NCBI RefSeq assembly: GCF_001902635.1
Contig: NZ_MJAO01000010.1
Location: 1-64,000, forward strand
Source of the DNA: Serratia marcescens
GTDB taxonomy: Bacteria; Pseudomonadota; Gammaproteobacteria; Enterobacterales; Enterobacteriaceae
DNA: 64,000 nucleotides
Reading direction: 5' to 3'
Each line of letters starts with the position of its first letter. Position 1 is the stretch's first letter. The translations under genes and the position numbers were made by a program. Of this stretch, positions 26,047-33,091 are shown in pieces. Under the pieces are notes generated by a model, which was not told where the DNA came from, ran no database searches, and was given only the letters and a program-made list of their open reading frames with translations.

Positions 26047-27021
26047 ATGCATACATTCCTGATTATCGTCCCTGAAGGGGGCATGCTGTTCGAAGCGGCG
26101 GGCATCGCCGATATCCTGATGCAGGCCAATCGCCTGAGCCCTGCCGAGGCGCCGCTGTATCAGATCGCGGTCGCCACCACGCAATCCCATCGGGTGGTGC
26201 ACGGCCTGTCCGGGCTGAGCCTGTTGGCCGATCATCGACTGGCGGATCTCGATCCGGGCCTGCCGCGCGATACGATCATCGTCGCCGGCAAGGGGGCGAC
26301 CGACGCAGAGGGCGCCCTGGTGGCGGATTGGCTGCGCCGCGCGGCGCCGCAGGCGCGCCGTATCGCCTCGGTCTGCGGCGGGGCTCTGCTGCTGGCCGAA
26401 GCCGGGTTGCTGGACGGGCGGCGGGCGACCACCCACTGGCGGCTGGCGGAAACGCTGCAGGTGCGCTTTCCACGGGTGCAGGTCGAGAACGGCCCGATCT
26501 ACGTGCAGGATGGGCCGATCTGGACCTCCGGCGGCGTCAGCTCCGGCTTCGACCTGACGCTGGCGCTGGTGGAGGACGACTATGGCTTCGTGCAGGCGCG
26601 CGAAGTGGCGCAAGATCTGGTGATGTTTCTGCGCCGCCCCGGCGGGCAGGCGCAGTTCAGCCGCTACCCGCTCAACCAGGCCAAATCGCCGGGCCCGATC
26701 CGCGATCTGCAGTCCTGGATCCTGGAAAACCTCGCCGACGATCTCAGCGTCGATCGGTTGGCCGAACGCGTGGCGATGAGCCCGCGCAACTTTACCCGCG
26801 TATTCACCCGCGAGACGGGCATTTCTCCCGCCAAATTCGTCGAAGAGGGGCGGTTGCATACCGCCAGGCAGCGCCTGGAGCAGAGCGCGGAGGGCATCGA
26901 ACAGATCGCGCTGGCCACCGGCTTCGGCAACGGCCTTAACCTGCGTCGGGTGTTTGAGCGGAAACTGCAGCTGACCCCGAGTGAATACCGTGAACGCTTC
27001 CATGCGCGCAAGTTGGCGTAA
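26047..27021 (+). CDS. GlxA-type AraC-family transcriptional regulator
   Basis: A 324-residue regulator. The N-terminal DJ-1/PfpI-like domain (about 1-190) contains RIASVCGGALLLAEAGLLDGRRATTHW, with Cys in the usual nucleophile elbow. The C-terminal AraC DNA-binding domain (about 215-320) has two helix-turn-helices (SVDRLAERVAMSPRNFTRVF and IEQIALATGFGNGLNLRRVF). Members often control neighbouring catabolic or redox genes. Its targets here are unknown, but the SDR/monooxygenase pair or the GAPDH are candidates. The ATG at 26047 is chosen. An upstream TTG in frame has no better ribosome-binding site. Confidence 0.88.
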   Translation: MHTFLIIVPEGGMLFEAAGIADILMQANRLSPAEAPLYQIAVATTQSHRVVHGLSGLSLLADHRLADLDPGLPRDTIIVAGKGATDAEGALVADWLRRAAPQARRIASVCGGALLLAEAGLLDGRRATTHWRLAETLQVRFPRVQVENGPIYVQDGPIWTSGGVSSGFDLTLALVEDDYGFVQAREVAQDLVMFLRRPGGQAQFSRYPLNQAKSPGPIRDLQSWILENLADDLSVDRLAERVAMSPRNFTRVFTRETGISPAKFVEEGRLHTARQRLEQSAEGIEQIALATGFGNGLNLRRVFERKLQLTPSEYRERFHARKLA

Positions 27022-27098
27022 ATTGATTGGTAAACGTCATTTACGCCGCTGCGGGGCAGGGCTAGATTTGAGGTAAAGCCCAAAACGAGGAGAGCATC

Positions 27099-28109
27099 AT
27101 GGTGAGAGTAGGCATTAATGGCTTTGGCAGGATCGGGCGCAACGTGCTGCGCGCGGCGCTGGGGCGCAGCGATTTTGAAGTGGTGGCGATCAACGATCTG
27201 ACGGACAGCAAAACGCTGGCACACCTGCTGAAATACGACACGCTTTCCGGCACGCTGGCGGCCAGGGTGGAAGCCGGCGACAACCAGCTGCTGCTGGATG
27301 GCCGGCCGATCCAGGTGTTTTCGCAGCGCGATCCCGCCGAGATCCCCTGGAGCAGCGTGGGCGTGGACGTGGTGATCGAAGCGACGGGCTTCTTTACCGA
27401 TAAAGCCAAGGCGGAAGTGCACATCACGCACGGCGGCGCCAAGCGGGTGATTATCTCGGCGCCGGCCAAGAACGACGACATCACGCTGGTGATGGGGGTT
27501 AACGACCATCTCTACGATCCGGCGCTGCATAAAGTGGTCAGCAACGGCAGCTGCACCACCAACGGGCTGGCGCCCGCCGCGCAGGTGCTGCATCAGACTT
27601 TCGGCATCGAATACGGCTTGATGAACACCACCCATGCCTATACCAACAGCCAGGCGCTGCACGATCAGCCGGAAAAAGATCTGCGCGGCGCGCGGGCGGC
27701 GGCAGAGTCGATCGTGCCTTATTCCAGCGGCGCGGCCAAGGCGCTTGGCAAGGTGATCCCGGCGCTGGATGGTCGGTTGACCGGTTACTCGCTGCGGGTG
27801 CCGGTGCCGGTTGTCTCCATCGTCGATCTGACGGTGACGCTGAAACGCCCGGCGACGGTGGAGGAGATCAACGCCGCTTTCCGCGCGGCGGCGGCGTCCG
27901 GCCCGCTGAAAGGGATCCTGGGGTACAGCGATGAACCGCTGGTGTCGAGCGACTACCGGGGTGACGCGCGCTCGTCGATCATCGACGGGCTGTCCACGCT
28001 GGTGATCGGCGGTAACCTGGTGAAAGTGCTCGCCTGGTATGACAACGAGTGGGGCTTCTCCAATCGCTTGGTCGATTTGGCGCTGCTGATGGAAAAACGT
28101 GGGCTGTAA
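27099..28109 (+). CDS. Glyceraldehyde-3-phosphate dehydrogenase, type I
   Basis: A 336-residue GAPDH with NAD-binding INGFGRIGR and Asp in the INDLTD loop (favours NAD), and the catalytic SNGSCTTN with its Cys. Also present are the HAYTNSQ substrate loop and the closing WYDNEWGFSNR. It converts glyceraldehyde-3-phosphate to 1,3-bisphosphoglycerate. Enterobacteria usually carry a separate housekeeping gapA, so this may be a second gene (gapC or gapA-like). I leave the symbol open. GAGGAG lies 7 nt before the ATG. It marks the left core border of the andrimid island. Confidence 0.9.
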   Translation: MVRVGINGFGRIGRNVLRAALGRSDFEVVAINDLTDSKTLAHLLKYDTLSGTLAARVEAGDNQLLLDGRPIQVFSQRDPAEIPWSSVGVDVVIEATGFFTDKAKAEVHITHGGAKRVIISAPAKNDDITLVMGVNDHLYDPALHKVVSNGSCTTNGLAPAAQVLHQTFGIEYGLMNTTHAYTNSQALHDQPEKDLRGARAAAESIVPYSSGAAKALGKVIPALDGRLTGYSLRVPVPVVSIVDLTVTLKRPATVEEINAAFRAAAASGPLKGILGYSDEPLVSSDYRGDARSSIIDGLSTLVIGGNLVKVLAWYDNEWGFSNRLVDLALLMEKRGL

Positions 28110-28121
28110 ACGCCCGAGAGC

Positions 28122-28154
28122 AAAAAGCCCGCTTAAGTTTCCTCAAGCGGGCTT
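28122..28154 (-). terminator. Orphan terminator resembling that of tRNA-Asn
   Basis: A perfect 10-bp stem AAGCCCGCTT / AAGCGGGCTT has its T-run on the minus strand (A-run at 28122-28126), so it points away from the GAPDH gene before it. Stem, GTTTCC loop and flanks resemble the terminator at 14338-14372 of the first tRNA-Asn. The second tRNA-Asn (55997) lacks such a terminator. I infer this is its original terminator, separated by island insertion. It may also serve GAPDH weakly. Confidence 0.75.
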
Positions 28155-28157
28155 CCT

Positions 28158-28508
28158 CAATCGAATTATCTGAAAAAGCGGCTTAAATCCGTATCGCGGA
28201 TAGCGTTCAGCCGTTTCAGTCAGCGCCTGGCTCACCGTTTCATCACGCCGTGTATCGGGCTGGTAACGGAACCCCGTCCTGCCCAGCGCTAACGCCCTGC
28301 ATGCCTGGCGTAGTCTCATCGCAAATTGCGCGGTCAGATGGCCGACAAGCTTAGGCTTTTAACGCTTTTTCCGATGATGTCCTTCAGTACCCGGCTATCC
28401 GAGATAGTGGCCGCGGCACACATCTTTGGCGGTACATCCGGCTTCAACAAACTGCAGAACGGCGATGATCGGGTGCTCTTTACGTATGGCGATCTCCTCA
28501 GGGGACAT
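28158..28508 (-). mobile_element. Decayed IS3-family element (OrfA/OrfB fragments)
   Basis: Read on the minus strand, 28508-28395 encodes an OrfA start (MSPEEIAIRKEHPII, then EAGCTAKDVCRG) ended by a stop. A later LKDIIGK stretch is the usual OrfA tail. About 28340-28158 encodes an OrfB N-terminal piece with LRQACRALALGRTGFRYQP and ERYPRYGFKPLFQII. Interior parts are deleted and frames broken, so it cannot transpose. It sits exactly at the left edge of the island. Confidence 0.8.
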
Positions 28509-28758
28509 AATCAGTATGTCGGAAGATCTCTAAAAATATATGGGCCGTTTAAATGGAATACTTCCTAAAATCTCACGTTTTTTGGACATGGCTAGCGAAC
28601 AGAGGATGGAGGTCAGGCGTGCGCCATTGTGAACCAAGTCTGATGTTTTGTTAGCACAAAAAATAAGTTTAGCGCTGTTCGGTGGTTGAATTTATGATGA
28701 TTTATTGTTGTCATTAAGTGAAATTTTTTTGTCACCCATAAACTTGGATGAACAGTCT

Positions 28759-29673
28759 ATGAAACTTCGCCATCTGGAAATTTTCTACACCGTGATGACA
28801 TGCGGTTCGCTTTCACGTGCGGCGGAATCACTGAACATCTCTCAGCCAGCCGCCAGTAAATCGCTGAAAAACGCGGAACTGAAGCTCGGTTTTAAGCTCT
28901 TTCAGCGGGTCCGCGGCAAGTTATTGCCCAGCCGCGAAGCGCTCGAGCTTTTCGAAAAGGCCCAGGGTATCTATCAGGATCTGTCTAACTTACGTTTACT
29001 GGCTGACAATCTGGCCCGCGATCCTCGGGCAAAATTCACCTTAGGCTGCTTACCGTGCCTGGGTTTGAGCCTGGTACCGGAAATCGCCACCGATTTCTAT
29101 CAACAGAACAGCAATCTGGTGATGACATTAACCACCGAGCACACTGAGACGCTGGTCAAAAAATTGGACCTGCGCGAAATCGATCTTGCCCTGACGATGC
29201 AGCCCGTTCAGCAGGGTGAAATCATGGCCACGCTGATAGCCGAAGTGCCCTTAGTCTATGTTGACAAGGATTATCGGCAGGGCGCCGTCGAGATTGATAG
29301 CATTGACCAGCAGCGCTGGATTTCCCCTGGTCTACACTCGCTTTCCACCGCCATCGCCACTCGCCGGGTTTTTTCCACCCCCCGGCTGAACGTGGAGACC
29401 TGTTACATGGCGATGGAATTTGTGAAACGCGGAGTGGGATGCAGCATCACCGACATTTTCTCCGCCCGCCATAGTCTGCCGCCAGAGATGATCCATCAGA
29501 TTTCACCGCCGATGAAGATTGACCTCTACCTGCTGCGTCGCTCTGATGCCACCCTCAGCCCTGTCACACAAAAATTTGTCGATTTCCTCTGCAAACAGCT
29601 ACGTAGCCAGCTCAGGGAGATTAACCTGGAGTTATACCCTGAAAAAGAAAAGTCAATTGTTTCTCTAGTCTAA
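28759..29673 (+). CDS. LysR-family transcriptional regulator (AdmX candidate)
   Basis: A 304-residue LysR regulator. The HTH is at about residues 1-60 (LEIFYTVMTCGSLSRAAESL, SQPAASKSL), followed by an effector-binding domain (about 90-290). The ATG at 28759 gives a normal N-terminus (MKLRHLEIFY). The longer frame needs a TTG. In andrimid-producing Serratia a LysR protein called AdmX activates the adm genes, and this is the only LysR gene at this edge. The fragment right behind it is dadA-like, so it could instead be the old regulator of a D-amino-acid dehydrogenase gene. I cannot decide from sequence alone. Confidence 0.85.
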   Translation: MKLRHLEIFYTVMTCGSLSRAAESLNISQPAASKSLKNAELKLGFKLFQRVRGKLLPSREALELFEKAQGIYQDLSNLRLLADNLARDPRAKFTLGCLPCLGLSLVPEIATDFYQQNSNLVMTLTTEHTETLVKKLDLREIDLALTMQPVQQGEIMATLIAEVPLVYVDKDYRQGAVEIDSIDQQRWISPGLHSLSTAIATRRVFSTPRLNVETCYMAMEFVKRGVGCSITDIFSARHSLPPEMIHQISPPMKIDLYLLRRSDATLSPVTQKFVDFLCKQLRSQLREINLELYPEKEKSIVSLV

Positions 29674-29692
29674 ATGCTTTCATATAAGCGCC

Positions 29693-29995
29693 ATGAATGT
29701 ATCGGCGCTTATATCAGCTTATGAAAAAAGCATTGTGACTATCGGCGGCGGTGTGATTGGCCAGGCAACAGTCCAGGCATTAATTAAAAACGGTTATGAG
29801 GGCCCCCTGCTGGAACGCAGTCGTCAGCCGGTGAGGGTGGCCGGCTTTACCAACGGTGGGCAGTTGAGTGACCGCCGTGTGGCAGCGTTTGCCGACGGCG
29901 GCGCACCATTGCAGGGACTGAAAAGGATGGGAAAAGCGGGCTCTCCATTGAACATGCGCCTGTGGACGTCGTTTTCCCAATGTTCGGGTATGTAA
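29693..29995 (+). pseudogene. Truncated D-amino-acid dehydrogenase (DadA-like) fragment
   Basis: About 100 codons remain, of which residues 14-91 look like the N-terminal FAD-binding part of DadA: the dinucleotide motif IGGGVIGQATVQAL, then FTNGGQLSDRRVA (usually NGGQLS) and PLQGLKRMGKAGSPLN. Full DadA proteins are about 420-430 residues, so some three quarters is missing. It starts 20 nt after the LysR gene, which suggests the two were once partners. Confidence 0.75.
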
Positions 29996-30272
29996 TATGT
30001 ATGTAGTTTACTGGGTGATTAGTGTCATATGAAGATGTTGTCTATGCAGTGAAACCTAAAAACATCACGAACTAGAGTAGCATCTGAAATCCTTTAAAGA
30101 GATGGATGACCACCCGAGTTAATACGCTTTTAGTCTCGTGGGTTGTAGTCCCAAAGCGCCGAGAGGGGCGCAGGGGGGACGTTAAACATGCCCTAACTAA
30201 ATACGGCGCTATAACCGAAGGCGCAGACCGTTACCGATAAGGGACGGGAAAAAACGGTATATATTGGTCGCG
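29996..30272. other. No gene recognised
   Basis: The stretch between the dadA fragment and the second IS remnant has many stops in all frames and no family feature I can name. It contains a few short GC-rich repeats (GCGCCGAGAGGGGCGC). It is probably decayed mobile DNA. Confidence 0.4.
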
Positions 30273-30522
30273 TGATCTTACCCCGCAATAGTGGACACGC
30301 GACTCAGTGAGCAAACTCTCAACCAGAGGTCGCTCACATGACAACTCTATCGTCGAGCCTCAAAAAACACGCAAGCAGTACCCCCTGAATTCCGCGAGGA
30401 AGTCCTTAAACTTGGGATAGCCGCCGCCCGCGAGCTTATATGAAGCTCAGCTCTACAACTGGCGAAGCAAACAGCAAAATAGGATCAGCGACCGTTTCGA
30501 GACCTTAAACCAAAGAAGCGGC
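30273..30522 (+). mobile_element. Decayed IS3-family element, left end and OrfA
   Basis: The left-end-like sequence (TGATCTTACCCCGC, then GTGGACACGCG) is followed by an OrfA start at 30338. The frame then reads PPEFREEVLKLGIAAAREL before a stop. A +1 shifted frame continues YEAQLYNWRSKQQN. These are the conserved OrfA blocks of IS3-family elements. OrfB and the right end are missing. It is oriented opposite to the remnant at 28158-28508. Confidence 0.75.
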
Positions 30523-30582
30523 ATGGGCACTGCCAGGTGCCCTTTTGGATGTAGCGTAATACACAATAAGGAGTGCTATGAT

Positions 30583-30990
30583 ATGGTTCTACGAATTGTC
30601 TATTTAACATCAATGACCTCTGATATTCCCGTTCAGCTCGGTAATAAAATTTCTACCTCTTCACGCATTCTTCGCATTAAATATTTCGGTTCCGAAGGCA
30701 ACACGTTTCTGTATGCTGCCTTAGTCCAATGCGCTGATCGTTCCTCCTATCACAGTTGGAATATCCCTGAGAGCAAAGTCGTTGCGGAAAAGAAAATATT
30801 GTTCAGTAAATTGCACTCTCCAATACTGAACCATTCCGGTGCGGATCTGCGTGACGTCGCTAATCGAAACCTGTTCAGGAAACTCAAAAAAGAACGTCGC
30901 AAGCAGAATAATAGGTCGTTGACCGAAGATAACTGGACCCAGTTCGTTCGCCGAAAAGAGGCCGTCCGCTTTGCATCCGTCGGTGTATAA
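30583..30990 (+). CDS. Unknown 135-residue basic protein upstream of admA
   Basis: I do not recognise this protein. The ATG at 30583 has a strong AAGGAG site 9 nt upstream, so I prefer it to the GTG-free longer frame from 30523. The N-terminal half is mixed hydrophobic (VLRIVYLTSM, FLYAALVQCADRSSYH). The C-terminal half is very basic (FRKLKKERRKQNNR), as in nucleic-acid-binding tails. There is no signal peptide or membrane helix. It is AT-rich like the adm genes and precedes admA by 279 nt, in the same direction. It could be a cluster accessory or regulatory gene, or part of the mobile debris. Confidence 0.55.
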   Translation: MVLRIVYLTSMTSDIPVQLGNKISTSSRILRIKYFGSEGNTFLYAALVQCADRSSYHSWNIPESKVVAEKKILFSKLHSPILNHSGADLRDVANRNLFRKLKKERRKQNNRSLTEDNWTQFVRRKEAVRFASVGV

Positions 30991-31174
30991 ATCGTATTTC
31001 CTCCTTATGTCCGCCGTGACGTGAACGAGTGTATGCCTATAGAGAGGTTGCGTCGCGCAAATGGGCAGTTAACGGCCCGTGAAAAATATTAGCTTAATCA
31101 AGCCTCCTGCTCTGTGAGGCATCAGATACATTACGCCGTTTGGCAGATTTATATCGAAATGAAGACAATCAACA

Positions 31175-31202
31175 TAATACTTCAATATAATTGAAGGTAT
31201 TA
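31175..31202. promoter_or_regulatory. Dyad upstream of admA (first)
   Basis: An inverted repeat with arms TAATAC-TTCAAT and ATTGAAGGTATTA around ATA, with one bulged base, lies 68-95 nt before the admA ATG. It could be an operator for a dimeric regulator such as a LysR protein, or a leader hairpin. No function is proven. Confidence 0.5.
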
Positions 31203-31211
31203 TCTAATCAC

Positions 31212-31234
31212 TTAATTCTTAACTAAGAATTTAA
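31212..31234. promoter_or_regulatory. Dyad upstream of admA (second)
   Basis: A second inverted repeat, TTAATTCTTA-AC-TAAGAATTTAA, lies 36-58 nt before admA and 9 nt after the first dyad. Two AT-rich dyads in tandem ahead of a 24-kb operon suggest a control site. Confidence 0.5.
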
Positions 31235-31269
31235 TCTCACCCAATTAATTAAGGATAGGTAGGGAAATT

Positions 31270-31554
31270 ATGAATAAAAATGAAATTATCACCAATATAA
31301 AAGAAAAAATTATCTTTGAAGATCTCGAACTCAGCGAGTGGGGGCATGAATTGTCAGACATTAAAGATGACACTCTTTTATTGTCAGAGGAAGGCTTAGC
31401 ATTAGACTCTGTCGATGTTCTGGATATTTTCGTTGGGATCCAGAAAGAATACGGTATTGACTTGGGGACGATCACGAAGGAATTGATGGAAAAACATTGT
31501 CAATCTCCGCTGACCCTGGCTGAGTTGGTTATCGATAAATGTGGCGTTAGCTGA
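31270..31554 (+). CDS. admA: AdmA, stand-alone acyl carrier protein
   Basis: A 94-residue carrier protein with phosphopantetheine attachment Ser47 in LALDSVDVLD, acidic overall as usual. It is the first gene of the andrimid cluster and should carry the growing polyunsaturated (octatrienoyl) chain made by AdmB-G before AdmF transfers it to beta-Phe. A weak AGGGAA site lies before the ATG. A 106-nt gap separates it from admB. Confidence 0.9.
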   Translation: MNKNEIITNIKEKIIFEDLELSEWGHELSDIKDDTLLLSEEGLALDSVDVLDIFVGIQKEYGIDLGTITKELMEKHCQSPLTLAELVIDKCGVS

Positions 31555-31660
31555 GAACCATCCGATAGATAGCTATTCAAGTCAGCTGAAATTGAGTTTT
31601 ATTTCACACCCTAAATGTCTTGGGGGCTGATTTTTCAACCCGTAGGTAGTACTAGACAAC

Positions 31661-32329
31661 ATGAAAACACTCATTATAAAAAATTATCAATCAGCAATCG
31701 CTGATTGCTTAGAGGATAACCTCACTGAGGACGGCGTCGACGTGTTCTCATTGAATGATACCGATGATGTGAAAGAAGGTTGGGTAAAGAAGCTGGAAAC
31801 GGATGGCCAGACCTACAACAATGTTATTGTTGATCTAAGATATAATGAAGAGGAGTGCTTGAGATCAATATTTAATGACGATGTCACCTATGGTGACAAT
31901 AATATTTTCTCAAGCAGGTTAGTTGATGATATACATTATTTAATGAAGATGATAAAGCGAGTGGTTTTGACTAACATGAAGTTAGATAACTGCAAGTTTT
32001 TCTTTTTGTTAAAAGACGATTCGTTTGGTTACTTGGATGGGAATGATAGCTCACCCACATACAACGAAGCCGTGATATCAATGTCGAAATCTCTGGCAAA
32101 AGAATACTCTCGTTACAATATGTATTTCAACTCACTGGTTATTCAACCCGAGTTAAAAGAGCTAAACCTCAATAGGCAGAGCAAAGAGCTTTTAAAAAAC
32201 TACGCATTAAAATATAAGTCAAATAGCTACTTGGATGTTTCTAATTTTATTTTATCGATGATTGAAAATAATTTCCCGATTAATGGGGCGACGATACGGT
32301 TAGGAAATGGAGTGGTTGACTATGTCTAA
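31661..32329 (+). CDS. admB: AdmB, degenerate SDR-like protein
   Basis: A 222-residue protein whose C-terminal half resembles a ketoreductase: SPTYNEAVISMSKSLAKEY then FNSLVIQP aligns with the YxxxK helix and NxVxPG strand of SDRs. Tyr134 remains, but the Lys position holds Val138. The TGxxxGxG cofactor loop is absent from the N-terminus. It is unlikely to bind NADPH or catalyse alone. It may be a structural partner of AdmC, whose ATG overlaps its stop by 8 nt. The name follows the order of the described andrimid cluster. Confidence 0.8.
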   Translation: MKTLIIKNYQSAIADCLEDNLTEDGVDVFSLNDTDDVKEGWVKKLETDGQTYNNVIVDLRYNEEECLRSIFNDDVTYGDNNIFSSRLVDDIHYLMKMIKRVVLTNMKLDNCKFFFLLKDDSFGYLDGNDSSPTYNEAVISMSKSLAKEYSRYNMYFNSLVIQPELKELNLNRQSKELLKNYALKYKSNSYLDVSNFILSMIENNFPINGATIRLGNGVVDYV

Positions 32330-33071
32330 GAAAGTAGTACTCGTCACTGGAGGGGGAAGAGGGATCGGAAGAGCGATCTGTATGGAGTTCGTCTCTGAAA
32401 ACACCCATGTGGCTTTGACGTATACACGTGATGCCCATAGCGCAGAGCAGGTCAGACAGACGCTGGAAGAAAACCATGTATCTTGTTCCGTGCATCAGCT
32501 GGACGTCCAAGACTTTCACATGTGTCAGTCAGTCGTCGAAGCGGTTGAACGAGAGTACGGGACCATTAATGTTCTGGTGAATAATGCCGGGGTGACGCTA
32601 AGTAAACAATTCGTAAATTGCGACGAAGCGGAAAACAAAGCCGTGTTGTCGACCAACCTTCAAGGCGTGATAAACATGACGCTGGCGACGGTACCCTCTT
32701 TGAAAAAGTCCACCAGGAATGATGAACCAGGGCGAGTCGTTAACATATCATCTAACACCTCTCTGTGCGGAAATGCAGGCCAGGTCGCTTACAGCGTGAC
32801 GAAAGCTGGAGTGAATGGTTTTACTCGCTTATGTGCCAGAACGCTTGCCAGCCACAATATATTTGTGAATGCCGTTGCGCCGGGCTACATCGATACGGAT
32901 ATGACCCATGATCTTCCTGAAAGTACGTACTCCCACGTGTTGCAGGTGTCAGCGATAAAGCGAACAGGCTGCGTAAAAGACGTGAGTTCAATTGTGCAAT
33001 TGCTGTGTGGTGACCACTGTAATTACATGACTGGCCAAGTTATCCATATTGATGGCGGGAAGTTTTGTTAG
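32322..33071 (+). CDS. admC: AdmC, 3-oxoacyl-ACP ketoreductase
   Basis: A 249-residue FabG-type SDR with a complete set: TGGGRGIG cofactor loop, NNAG, catalytic Ser in ISSNTS, YSVTK as YxxxK, and the closing HIDGG. It reduces beta-keto groups on the AdmA-bound chain. The ATG at 32322 lies inside the admB stop. An upstream in-frame ATG at 32307 would add five residues but has a poorer fit to FabG starts. Confidence 0.9.
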   Translation: MSKKVVLVTGGGRGIGRAICMEFVSENTHVALTYTRDAHSAEQVRQTLEENHVSCSVHQLDVQDFHMCQSVVEAVEREYGTINVLVNNAGVTLSKQFVNCDEAENKAVLSTNLQGVINMTLATVPSLKKSTRNDEPGRVVNISSNTSLCGNAGQVAYSVTKAGVNGFTRLCARTLASHNIFVNAVAPGYIDTDMTHDLPESTYSHVLQVSAIKRTGCVKDVSSIVQLLCGDHCNYMTGQVIHIDGGKFC

Positions 33072-33091
33072 AGATTTAATAAGGTAGGATA

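Noticed and set aside
25189..27003. Minus-strand open frame of 604 codons
   Set aside because: It spans two real + strand genes (SDR and AraC regulator) and their terminator, which no true gene would do. It is rich in Arg/Gln/His, as antisense frames are.
28160..28200. Remnant copy of the tRNA-Asn 3' end as a left attachment repeat
   Set aside because: I looked for the tRNA-end sequence here and found no convincing match. It may have been deleted with the IS3 element.
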